From Rhizobiaceae bacterium (GTDB taxonomy: Bacteria > Pseudomonadota > Alphaproteobacteria > Rhizobiales > Rhizobiaceae): a stretch of 5,833 bases of DNA. Made by a program: the position numbers and the translations under genes. This document shows, piece after piece, positions 1 to 5,562 of the stretch. The stretch's first letter is position 1. The number at the start of each line of letters is the position of its first letter. The stretch spans positions 1 through 5,833 of the forward strand of contig JACMIV010000010.1 of the NCBI GenBank assembly GCA_014380965.1. The letters are read 5' to 3'. The notes below the pieces were generated by a model. It made no database searches. It was not told the origin of the DNA and saw only the letters and a list, made by a program, of their open reading frames with translations.

Positions 1-47
1 CCGCCGCGCCGGAACAGGCGTCGTCCGGACGTGGTCGCGCTGCCGGC

Positions 48-668
48 CTATTGGCTCCGGGGAGCCCCCGCGCCCTGTCCCGCCCCTTGGCTTGGAGCCT
101 GGCCGGGGGCCATCAGCAGCTTGACGCGCCCGCCGCCGAAATTCGCGATGCCGGTGTCCATGTAGATCGTCAGCGTCTCGCCGCGCGCGACGTTCTCGCC
201 TTGCGAAAGGATGACGTTCCCCTTGAGGATCGCGATCTGGCTCTTCATGTCGAAATCCGCCGTCTCGGCGGTCGCGACCTGATCGGTGGACTTGATGTAG
301 ACCTTGCCGCTCGCCTCGATCCTGTCGATCTGGTTCGAGCCGCCAGGAAGCGCGCCGCCCGTCGAGGCCGGTTTCGCCGCTTCGCCCCCGGCCTCGCCGC
401 CGCCCTTGGCGTAGTAGACGAGGAGCTTCGCCGTCTTGATCAGCGTCTCGCCCTGAGCGACCGATACGTTGCCGGTGAAGGTCGCGAGAGCGTTGGCATC
501 GTCGACGTCGAGTTGGTCGGATTCGATCGCGATCGGCTGGTCGCCCTGGACCTGCAGGCCGTTGAACGAATTGCCCAGCGCCTGCGCCGAGGCGCCGTGC
601 GGGAGCGTCAGGGGCAATGCCGCGAGAAGAAGCGCGACGCGAAGGCTGCGGAGCGATGGCGAGGTCAT
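48..668 (-). CDS. lptA: LptA, periplasmic LPS transport bridge protein
   Basis: Predicted periplasmic OstA/LptA-family protein of 206 aa that would form part of the beta-jellyroll bridge carrying lipopolysaccharide from the inner-membrane LptBFGC complex to the outer membrane. Seen: an N-terminal signal peptide (Arg at 7 and 10, hydrophobic stretch 11-22, likely cleavage after the Ala-Ser-Ala at 26-28), then the OstA domain from about residue 45 (PIAIESDQLDVDD, TFTGNVSV, GETLIKTAKLLVYY) to about 185 (ASGKVYIKSTDQ, ETADFD, LKGNV, ARGETL). A Gly/Ala-rich insert at about 88-112 splits the domain, and a Gln/Gly/Ala-rich tail follows residue 187. I chose the ATG at 668 because the signal peptide begins there. 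The open frame continues upstream to 770 but would overlap lptC by about 100 bp. A GGAAA lies 12 nt upstream, a rather long spacing. lptC ends 4 bp upstream, so the two are surely co-transcribed. Family assignment is firm. Confidence 0.93.
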   Translation of the reverse strand: MTSPSLRSLRVALLLAALPLTLPHGASAQALGNSFNGLQVQGDQPIAIESDQLDVDDANALATFTGNVSVAQGETLIKTAKLLVYYAKGGGEAGGEAAKPASTGGALPGGSNQIDRIEASGKVYIKSTDQVATAETADFDMKSQIAILKGNVILSQGENVARGETLTIYMDTGIANFGGGRVKLLMAPGQAPSQGAGQGAGAPRSQ

Positions 669-672
669 GGGC

Positions 673-1419
673 TCAGTTGCTTTCCGTTGGAGCGCGGCCG
701 ACGCCTTCGCCCGAAGAGAGGATCCCGGAAGAGATGGTTTCGGAAGAAGAGGTACCGGAAGCCGAGGCACCGGAAGAGGGGGTCAGCGTCATCTTCACCC
801 TGTTGCCGAAGGTCAGCCGCTTGCCGCCGTTCGCGACAGCCAGACTTCCCGCCTCGATCGTCTGGCTCGGCATCTCGATCCGGACCGCGCCCTCGCTGTC
901 CATGCTGCCGGCGGCAAGATCGATGCGGGCTTCCCTCATCGTGATCGACATGCCGTCCGTCGTCTCGACCGCGATATCGTCATAGAGGCGTAACGTCTGG
1001 GCCGCGTTGTCGTAGTGGCCGCGCGTCGCCACGATATCGGCGGTCGCATCGTCGCTGACCGCGACGTTGGCCCGCACCTCCTCGAGGTCGATCCCGTCGC
1101 TGCCGAGCGACTGGATCGCTCGCTTGGCGATCATCGAATAGGGCCGGTCGCTGCTGTCGCTGCCGGACATGCGGGGATCTTCCATGACGACGCGGCCGTC
1201 CTCGATCGAGGCTCCCGCCACGCTGACGTTTTCGGGAAGGCTGCGTGCGAGCCACGTTGTCGCGATTCCCGCCGCGATGATTGCGATCGCGACGAGGGGG
1301 AGGCCCACCTTGAGCACCGACACCAGCCGCGAATGCCGGCGCGCGCGCGCGAATTCACGATCTGATCGCGTGTTGTCGAGAGCTCCGCCGAAACCAGATG
1401 TCGGAACGGCGCGGTCCAT
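673..1419 (-). CDS. lptC: LptC, inner-membrane LPS export component
   Basis: Predicted 248-aa bitopic inner-membrane protein of the LptC family, which docks to LptBFG and hands lipopolysaccharide to LptA. Seen: a basic cytoplasmic N-terminus (FARARRHSRL, 23-32), one transmembrane helix at about 33-56, and a periplasmic beta-rich domain with typical LptC/OstA-like phrases (ARGHYDNAAQTLRLYDDIAV equivalent at about 131-151, then VETTDGMSITMREARID and SEGAVRIEMPSQTIEAGSL). After residue 212 there is a Ser/Gly-rich pentapeptide repeat tail. Start choice is uncertain. The frame is open to 1650, but the upstream residues look non-coding. The ATG at 1419 lacks a clear ribosome site. An in-frame TTG at 1440 has GGAA about 9 nt upstream and is the main alternative, adding 7 residues. 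Sequence similarity in this family is low, so the call rests on the architecture plus the immediately downstream lptA. Confidence 0.88.
   Translation of the reverse strand: MDRAVPTSGFGGALDNTRSDREFARARRHSRLVSVLKVGLPLVAIAIIAAGIATTWLARSLPENVSVAGASIEDGRVVMEDPRMSGSDSSDRPYSMIAKRAIQSLGSDGIDLEEVRANVAVSDDATADIVATRGHYDNAAQTLRLYDDIAVETTDGMSITMREARIDLAAGSMDSEGAVRIEMPSQTIEAGSLAVANGGKRLTFGNRVKMTLTPSSGASASGTSSSETISSGILSSGEGVGRAPTESN
710..784 (-). repeat. 15-bp tandem repeat coding for a pentapeptide tail in LptC
   Basis: Five consecutive 15-bp units start at 710, 725, 740, 755 and 770 on the plus strand. Each begins with a close match to CCGGAA: exact at 725, 755 and 770, one change at 710 and at 740. On the coding strand they translate in order as PSSG-type units: TPSSG, ASASG, TSSSE, TISSG, ILSSG. 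The period matches five codons, so copy-number change would keep the lptC frame. The repeat lies at the extreme C-terminus of LptC, outside the folded domain. Confidence 0.8.
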
Positions 1420-1534
1420 ATGGCGAAGGGCATCGGTCAAACGTCGATTCCGAACTTTCCGCTGGCCCGAACTTGTCTCGACCGTCCGCGATTGCAGCGG
1501 ACGACAAGCAGCGCGGGCAATGTCGAGGCTCTTC

Positions 1535-1551
1535 GTATCGGAGACCGATAC
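1535..1551. promoter_or_regulatory. Perfect 7-3-7 inverted repeat, possible operator
   Basis: The sequence GTATCGGAGACCGATAC has two perfect 7-bp arms around a 3-bp centre. It sits 116 bp upstream of the lptC start and 166 bp upstream of the sppA start. The size and symmetry suit a dimeric helix-turn-helix repressor. The same bases could form a small RNA hairpin, but there is no T-tract, so a terminator is unlikely. No matching regulator is present in the window, so the function is inferred only. Confidence 0.35.
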
Positions 1552-1660
1552 TGTCGCATCGGCAGCCGTCAGTGACAAGTTGCACCGCCAATATGGGTTT
1601 AATGCGTCGCTGTGACAGTGGCGCCGTGCCGCTCCCGCCAAGCGTTCCATCGTGCCGCGC

Positions 1661-1689
1661 TTGGCAAGTCCGGATCTTCGGTTTATCCC
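1661..1689 (+). promoter_or_regulatory. Candidate sigma-70-type promoter for sppA
   Basis: TTGGCA at 1661-1666 is followed after 17 bp by TATCCC at 1684-1689. The -35 box matches the TTGACA consensus at five of six positions; the -10 box is weak. Transcription would start near 1696, giving a leader of about 21 nt before the sppA ATG. The prediction is by eye from spacing and position only. Confidence 0.3.
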
Positions 1690-1716
1690 ACGGTGGTTAG
1701 CAGATCGTGAAGGTGG

Positions 1717-2703
1717 ATGGGCTTGGCCAACGCGCAGGAGATGATCGACCGACGCCGGCTTCGCCGCAAGCTCGGGTTCTGGCGCGCAGCGGCGCTCCTT
1801 GCCGTGGCAGCCGCAGTCGTCGTCGTCCCGCTGGCCCTCGGCGTCGGCGGGGCAGGCAGTCCACTCGGCGACACCATCGCGCGGGTGAAGATCGAGGGCC
1901 TCATCACCGAGGACGAGAACCTCCTGGAACTGCTCGGCGATCTCAAGGACGACGCCTCGGTGAAGGCGGTTATCCTGCGCATCGACAGTCCCGGCGGCAC
2001 GACGGTCGGCGGAGAGACGCTCTACCGCGCCGCCCGCGAGATCGCCGCGGTGAAGCCGCTTGCGGCCGAGGTGGGCACGCTCGCAGCCTCCGCCGGCTAC
2101 ATGGTGGCCGCTGCATCAGACCACATCGTCGCCCGCGAAACCTCGATCGTGGGCTCGATTGGCGTCCTGTTCCAGTATGTCGACGCTTCGGTTCTGCTGC
2201 GCACCGTCGGCGTCGACGTGAACGCCATCAAGTCCTCGCCGTTGAAGGCCGAGCCCTCGCCCTTCGATCCCGCGACGCCGGAGGCGCAGGAGATGATACG
2301 GCGTATGGTGCTCGACACCTACGAATGGTTCGTCGCCCTCGTCGACGAACGCCGGCCGATCGACGCCGCCGAGGCTCGGCGGCTTGCCGATGGCTCGGTC
2401 TTCACCGGCCGCCAGAGTCTTGCCAACAGGCTCGTCGACGGGCTCGGCGGCGAGGCGGAAGTTCGCGTCTGGCTCGAGACGGAGCGCGGCGTCGCCAAAG
2501 GCCTCGACATCGTCGAGCGCGAACCGAAGACGGAGGACGAGTTCGGCTGGTCGTTCTTCGCCCATGCCCGGTCTGCGTTGTTCGCAACCCTCGGTCTAGA
2601 CCCAGCGGCAAGGACGCTGCCCGAGGCGCTGGCGCGGACCGTCGGGCCGACCGGCGGGCTTCTTTCGGTCTGGAAGCCGGCGGCTGGCCTCTCCGGCGGC
2701 TGA
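1717..2703 (+). CDS. sppA: Signal peptide peptidase SppA, short (36K) type
   Basis: Predicted 328-aa membrane-anchored serine protease of peptidase family S49, which cleaves remnant signal peptides in the membrane after secretion. Seen: a basic N-terminus (RRRLRRK, 12-18), one transmembrane helix at about 22-44, then a single S49 domain. The phrase AVILRIDSPGGT at 84-95 is a family hallmark. The nucleophile is predicted as Ser125 in GTLAASAGY (120-128), and the general-base Lys as Lys172 in AIKSSPLK (170-177), by analogy with the Ser/Lys dyad of the Bacillus enzyme. The length fits the single-domain form, not the 600-residue E. coli tandem form. The ATG at 1717 is the first in frame, as a TGA lies at 1708. 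GAAGG stands only 3 nt before it, so the ATG at 1741, with AGGAG directly abutting, is a less likely alternative. ihfB follows after 176 bp, the usual alphaproteobacterial order. Confidence 0.93.
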   Translation: MGLANAQEMIDRRRLRRKLGFWRAAALLAVAAAVVVVPLALGVGGAGSPLGDTIARVKIEGLITEDENLLELLGDLKDDASVKAVILRIDSPGGTTVGGETLYRAAREIAAVKPLAAEVGTLAASAGYMVAAASDHIVARETSIVGSIGVLFQYVDASVLLRTVGVDVNAIKSSPLKAEPSPFDPATPEAQEMIRRMVLDTYEWFVALVDERRPIDAAEARRLADGSVFTGRQSLANRLVDGLGGEAEVRVWLETERGVAKGLDIVEREPKTEDEFGWSFFAHARSALFATLGLDPAARTLPEALARTVGPTGGLLSVWKPAAGLSGG

Positions 2704-2729
2704 CACTGCCCGGTACGGTTCGACACCTA

Positions 2730-2758
2730 TTGATCTCCGCCGACACCTCCCTTTACAG
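2730..2758 (+). promoter_or_regulatory. Candidate promoter upstream of ihfB
   Basis: TTGATC at 2730-2735 and TTACAG at 2753-2758 are separated by 17 bp, just after the sppA stop codon. This would place a transcription start near 2765 and give ihfB a leader of about 115 nt. Each box departs from consensus at two or more positions, so this is a weak by-eye prediction. The rest of the 176-bp sppA-ihfB gap shows no gene and no clear terminator. Confidence 0.25.
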
Positions 2759-2879
2759 TCTCTCTCCACCGGTCCGGAACAACCAATCGGACGTGCTGGC
2801 GATGCGATAGACATCTTTTCGACGCTCGCTGCCGGACGCCCTGCCGACGACAGAACCGCCACGCTGGAGCTTAACCCCC

Positions 2880-3164
2880 GTGATCAAATCCGAACTCGTG
2901 CAGATCATCGCGAGCCGCAATCCCCATCTCTACCAGCGGGACGTCGAGACCATCGTAAACGCGATCTTCGACGAGATCACCGACGCGCTCTGCGACAGCA
3001 ACCGCGTCGAGCTGCGCGGCTTCGGAGCCTTTTCCGTGAAGAACCGACCTCCGCGCTCGGGCCGCAACCCGCGCACGGGCGATTCGGTCGAGGTCGAGGA
3101 GAAGTGGGTGCCCTTCTTCAAGGCCGGCAAGGAACTGCGCGAGCGGCTGAACGACGCCGATTAA
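2880..3164 (+). CDS. ihfB: Integration host factor subunit beta
   Basis: Predicted 94-aa HU/IHF-family DNA-bending protein. IHF beta pairs with IHF alpha (not in this window) and bends DNA sharply at specific sites in recombination, replication and transcription control. Seen: full-length family architecture with helices at about 3-40 ([20 protein letters not shown]), the signature block [20 protein letters not shown] (42-61), and the DNA-inserting beta-arm [10 protein letters not shown] with the intercalating proline at 64. The sequence [18 protein letters not shown] that follows is typical of alphaproteobacterial IhfB rather than HU. The start is a GTG at 2880, with GGAG at 2866-2869 ten nt upstream. 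It gives the canonical beginning MIKSELV, so the start is secure although the codon is non-ATG. The family is so conserved that identity is nearly certain. Confidence 0.97.
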   Translation: MIKSELVQIIASRNPHLYQRDVETIVNAIFDEITDALCDSNRVELRGFGAFSVKNRPPRSGRNPRTGDSVEVEEKWVPFFKAGKELRERLNDAD

Positions 3165-3202
3165 GGCCGTAGTGCCCGGCCGTCAGGCGGAGCTGAGGCA
3201 TG

Positions 3203-3222
3203 CGCGGCGATTGACCGCCGTG
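3203..3222 (+). terminator. GC-rich hairpin after ihfB, possible terminator
   Basis: The arms CGCGGCG (3203-3209) and CGCCGTG (3216-3222) pair over 7 bp with one G-U pair and a 6-nt loop, 38 bp after the ihfB stop codon. No T-tract follows. The hairpin overlaps the candidate -35 box of the next gene, so either reading is tentative. Confidence 0.2.
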
Positions 3223-3239
3223 GTCAGTCCGCCATATCC
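3211..3239 (+). promoter_or_regulatory. Candidate promoter and overlapping dyad before the lapA-like gene
   Basis: TTGACC at 3211-3216 is followed by a -10-like CATATC or ATATCC at 3233-3239, with a spacing of 16-17 bp. The first five bases match the strong TTGAC core of alphaproteobacterial -35 boxes. TGACC at 3212-3216 and GGTCA at 3222-3226 form a perfect 5-bp inverted repeat around a 5-bp centre, so a regulator bound there would cover the -35 box. A transcript would start near 3246, about 56 nt before the start codon. Confidence 0.35.
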
Positions 3240-3301
3240 GATCGAGCCCGCCCATTCTCTCTTGTCCCCCGTGGACGAACTGTCAGTCGAAGGACGCCGC
3301 G

Positions 3302-3676
3302 ATGATCTCCAAAATCCTCTCCTTCCTGATCCTCGTTCCCCTCGCCATCGTCCTCGTTCTCTTCTGCGTCCTCAACCGTGAAGTGGTCGGCGTCACGCTC
3401 GACCCGTTCGGGACGATGCCGCAGTTCACCTTCGGCCTGCCGCTCTTCATCCTTCTTATGGGCGCCGTGATCCTCGGGACTGTCCTCGGCGGCCTCGGCA
3501 CCTGGCTGACCCAGGCGCACTACCGCCGCAAGGCCTGGAAGCGCAAGAACGAGGTCGAGCGCCTGCGTCGCGAAGCGGACGACGCGAAGGAGCGTTTGCG
3601 CGTTCTGCGAGAGGAAAAGGCGGCGGTACCGGCGCCCTCGACGTCGATGGCCCTCGCCGCGCCGCGCGCAGCCTGA
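3302..3676 (+). CDS. LapA-domain (DUF1049) small inner-membrane protein
   Basis: Predicted 124-aa protein with two transmembrane helices, at about 4-24 and 46-69, joined by a short loop containing NREVVGVTLDPFG and the conserved-looking GLPLFIL. A cytoplasmic, strongly charged coiled-coil tail follows at about 73-107 (YRRKAWKRKNEVERLRREAD and on), ending in an Ala/Pro/Ser-rich stretch. This is the layout of the LapA/LapB-associated DUF1049 family. In E. coli LapA is linked to LapB (YciM) and control of lipopolysaccharide synthesis, but no lapB is adjacent here, so that role is only by homology. The start at 3302 is well supported by AAGGA at 3290-3294, 7 nt upstream. Its place directly after ihfB is common in Hyphomicrobiales. 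Functional detail in alphaproteobacteria is poorly known; the family call is firm. Confidence 0.88.
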   Translation: MISKILSFLILVPLAIVLVLFCVLNREVVGVTLDPFGTMPQFTFGLPLFILLMGAVILGTVLGGLGTWLTQAHYRRKAWKRKNEVERLRREADDAKERLRVLREEKAAVPAPSTSMALAAPRAA

Positions 3677-3790
3677 GGAGGAGGCGCAGCCGCAAAGACA
3701 CGCCGTGACTGTTTCCGTCGCGCTTCCGACAGACGGGCTCGCCGAACGACGCATTTCGACTGGCGTGGAACGAGCGGTTGGAGACGTGCG

Positions 3791-4750
3791 ATGCGCGTGA
3801 TCCGCGGCGAGGAGGTAGATCGACTCGTCGGCATGCCGGCCATGATCGAGGCGATGCGTGCCGCCTTCCGGTCAGACATCGTCGAGCCCATCCGCCATCA
3901 TCACCGCATCGAACGCGGCGATGCGGACGCCTCGACGCTTCTTCTCATGCCGGCCTGGACGGCTGCAGGGGTTGGCGCCTCCTACACCGGCGTCAAGATC
4001 GTGACGGTCGCGCCTAACAACGCCCGCCGCGGGCTCGCCTCGGTCGTGGGCTCCTATCTCCTCAACGACGGCGCGACAGGCGAGCCGCTCGCCTTGATCG
4101 ACGGTCCCGCGCTTACCGCCCGGCGCACCGCCGCCGCCTCCGCGCTGGCAGCCTCCTATCTCGCGAGGGTCGACGCCGCGTGCCATCTCGTCCTCGGCGC
4201 GGGCGCGATGTCGCCGTTTCTCGGTCGTTCGATGCGCACCGTCCGGCCGATCGGGGAAACGCTCGTCTGGAACCGCTCGTCCGAACGCGCGCAAGCCGTC
4301 GCGGATAGGCTTGCCGGGGAAGGAATTGCTGCGACGGCGGTTCGGGACCTCGAGGCTGCCGTCCGGCGCGCCGACATCGTATCGGCCGCGACCCTCTCTC
4401 GCGAGCCGCTGATCCTCGGAGCCTGGCTCGCCCCCGGCACCCATCTCGACCTCGTCGGCGCCTTCACCCCCGAAATGCGCGAGACCGACGACGCGGCGGT
4501 CGCCCTGTCGCGCGTCTTTGTGGACACACGGGCCGGCGCGCTGGCCGAAGGGGGCGACCTCCTCCAGGCCATCGCGTCCGGCGCCTTTTCGGCAGGCGAC
4601 GTCATAGCCGAACTGTCGGACCTCGTCCGCGGAAACGCTGCGGGGAGGACGACGGACGAGGAGATCACGCTCTTCAAATCCGTCGGCGCTGCGCGCGAGG
4701 ATCTCGCGGCGGCGGTCCTCGTCTACGAGCGGGCGTTGGTGGAGGGATAG
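3791..4750 (+). CDS. Ornithine cyclodeaminase/mu-crystallin family NAD(P)-dependent enzyme
   Basis: Predicted 319-aa cytoplasmic enzyme of the OCD/mu-crystallin fold. Members include ornithine cyclodeaminase, alanine dehydrogenase of the archaeal type, ketimine reductases and 1-pyrroline-2-carboxylate reductases. Seen: full family length; the substrate-side residues Lys69 (GVKIVTVAP) and Arg112 in ALTARRTAAASALA; a Rossmann dinucleotide motif LVLGAGAM at 133-140; adenine-side phrase VWNRSSERA at 159-167; ADIVSAAT at 194-201; and a conserved C-terminal block DLVRGNAAGRTTDEEITLFKS (277-297). The block VGAFTPEMRETD (222-233) has Phe225 where I place the catalytic Asp228 of Pseudomonas putida ornithine cyclodeaminase. 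This argues against true cyclodeaminase activity and in favour of an imine reductase such as 1-pyrroline-2-carboxylate reductase; that is inference. The start is supported by GGAG at 3780-3783, 7 nt before the ATG. It lies 114 bp after the lapA-like gene, possibly with its own promoter. Confidence 0.88.
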   Translation: MRVIRGEEVDRLVGMPAMIEAMRAAFRSDIVEPIRHHHRIERGDADASTLLLMPAWTAAGVGASYTGVKIVTVAPNNARRGLASVVGSYLLNDGATGEPLALIDGPALTARRTAAASALAASYLARVDAACHLVLGAGAMSPFLGRSMRTVRPIGETLVWNRSSERAQAVADRLAGEGIAATAVRDLEAAVRRADIVSAATLSREPLILGAWLAPGTHLDLVGAFTPEMRETDDAAVALSRVFVDTRAGALAEGGDLLQAIASGAFSAGDVIAELSDLVRGNAAGRTTDEEITLFKSVGAAREDLAAAVLVYERALVEG

Positions 4751-4763
4751 AAAAGCTTGGTCA

Positions 4764-5046
4764 TTGCGACGAGACTATACGACCCTAATCGCGAGGCATC
4801 GCGCAACGCTCGCTGCGATCTTCGCGGATCCCGTCCGCGCATCCGCTTTGTCGCAGTCGATCGACGACTACATCGCGTTCTGTGCGGAGCGAGGCGATGA
4901 CCCGGAAAAGCTCTTCTCCGGTCAGTTCGTTGTTCGAGCGGAGCCGGACCTTCACCGAGCCCTCGTCGCCGCCGCGCGGCGATCGGGGATGAGCTTGAAC
5001 AAGCTTGTCACGACGACTCTTCCGCAAATCTCTCGTCGACTGATAG
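4764..5046 (+). pseudogene. Degraded HicB-family antitoxin, no HicA partner
   Basis: The frame from a TTG at 4764 contains a clear C-terminal HicB block: SIDDYIAFCAERGDDPEKLF (32-51), then SGQFVVRAEPDLHRALVAAA and RRSGMSLNKLVTTTL, the ribbon-helix-helix DNA-binding segment (52-86). The N-terminal toxin-binding beta domain that normally precedes it is shortened. Only about 30 residues stand where roughly 45-50 are usual, and the typical glycine-rich strand pattern is missing. The frame does not stop after the DNA-binding segment. It runs on to 5192 as an Arg/Ser/Pro-rich tail lying antisense to the coxG coding region. Tandem stops TGA-TAG at 5041-5046 sit in the +1 frame right where the family would end, which suggests a single-base indel. 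There is no good ribosome site, and no hicA-like gene lies upstream, where the oxidoreductase ends 13 bp earlier. Best read as a decaying orphan antitoxin; a still-translated short variant (4764-5192, 142 aa) cannot be excluded. Confidence 0.6.
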
Positions 5047-5070
5047 CCCGACCTTGTTGCCCGAGGGCAG

Positions 5071-5083
5071 CCGAGTGGCTCGG
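5071..5083. terminator. Small hairpin between convergent genes
   Basis: CCGAG and CTCGG pair over 5 bp around a TGG loop, in the gap between the hicB remnant and the convergent coxG stop codon. A bidirectional terminator would be expected in this position, but the stem is short and has no T-tract on either strand. Confidence 0.2.
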
Positions 5084-5097
5084 TGCCGCTGGCTTCG

Positions 5098-5562
5098 TCA
5101 GACCGCCTCCGCCGTCTTCGTCCCGCCGGACAGATGCGCCGCGAAGGCGTCGAAGAACTGGGCGGCGAGCTTCTTCGTCGAGGATTCGATGAGGCGGCCG
5201 CCGAGCTGGGCGATCTTGCCGCCGACCTGGGCGTCGACCTTGTAGGTGAGGATCGTCTCCTCGCCGTCCTCGGCGAGATGGACGTCGGCGCCGCCCTTGG
5301 CAAAGCCCGCGATGCCGCCCTTGCCTTCGCCGACGATGGAATAGCTCTCCGGCGCGTTGATGTTCTCGAGCCGGACCTCGCCGTTGAACTTCGCCTTCAC
5401 CGGGCCGACCTTGGCGACGACGGTCGCCGCCATGCCGCCCTCGGGCGTCATCTCGAGGCTTTCGCAGCCGGGAATGCAGGCCTTCAGGACGGCCGGGTCG
5501 TTCAGCGCTTCCCAGACAGTGGCGCGCGGTGCCGGCAGACGGTATTCGCCCCGAAGATCCAT
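5098..5562 (-). CDS. coxG: CoxG-family SRPBCC protein (CO dehydrogenase subunit G-like)
   Basis: Predicted 154-aa cytoplasmic protein of the CoxG branch of the SRPBCC (START/Bet v1-like) fold. In carboxydotrophs CoxG is described as helping recruit molybdenum CO dehydrogenase to the membrane, and many homologues occur without CO oxidation genes. Seen: the family signature from the N-terminus (MDLRGEYRLPAPRATVWEAL at 1-20, NDPAVLKACIPGCESLE at 21-37), then KVGPVKAKFNGEVRLENI (51-68), and the C-terminal KVDAQVGGKIAQLGGRLI (108-125) with KKLAAQFFDAFAAHL (130-144). Length is normal for the family. The start at 5562 is supported by a strong GAGGGAG about 6 nt upstream; the frame stays open to 5691 but that extension is not protein-like. 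No coxS, coxM or coxL is in the window, so the gene is an orphan here. It is convergent with the hicB remnant and divergent from the gene at 5722. Confidence 0.9.
   Translation of the reverse strand: MDLRGEYRLPAPRATVWEALNDPAVLKACIPGCESLEMTPEGGMAATVVAKVGPVKAKFNGEVRLENINAPESYSIVGEGKGGIAGFAKGGADVHLAEDGEETILTYKVDAQVGGKIAQLGGRLIESSTKKLAAQFFDAFAAHLSGGTKTAEAV

Larger units (their letters stand above)
1420..1716. promoter_or_regulatory. Divergent intergenic region between lptC and sppA
   Basis: A stretch of 297 bp separates two divergently transcribed genes and must hold both promoters unless lptC is transcribed from further away. Open frames run through it on both strands, including the upstream extension of the lptC frame, but none gives a recognisable or protein-like sequence. 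Seen within it: the perfect inverted repeat at 1535-1551, a short palindrome CTGTGACAG at 1610-1618, and a candidate plus-strand promoter at 1661-1689. I see no convincing minus-strand promoter for lptC. No RNA gene was recognised. Confidence 0.5.

Noticed and set aside
669..770. N-terminal extension of LptA to an upstream start
   Set aside because: It would overlap the lptC end and push the signal peptide about 35 residues inward; the ATG at 668 puts the signal peptide at the N-terminus.
1441..1650. N-terminal extension of LptC, or a separate gene in the same frame
   Set aside because: The residues are low in hydrophobic pattern, Cys- and Arg-rich, match nothing known and have no ribosome site; treated as intergenic.
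1398..1700. Plus-strand open frame of 100 codons upstream of sppA
   Set aside because: No ribosome site or recognisable motif, and it overlaps the lptC start region antisense.
1707..2810. Long plus-strand open frame of 367 codons overlapping sppA
   Set aside because: It lies in another frame of sppA and is dominated by Arg/Gly/Pro residues, the usual shadow of a GC-rich gene; the sppA frame carries all family motifs.
2860..2900. Possible IHF autoregulatory site at the ihfB start
   Set aside because: ATCAA occurs just after the GTG, but the TTR half of the IHF consensus is missing at the required spacing.
3224..3754. Minus-strand open frame of 176 codons opposite the lapA-like gene
   Set aside because: It is antisense to a gene with clear membrane helices and a good ribosome site; its Glu/Asp/Arg-rich content is the complement of the membrane and coiled-coil codons.
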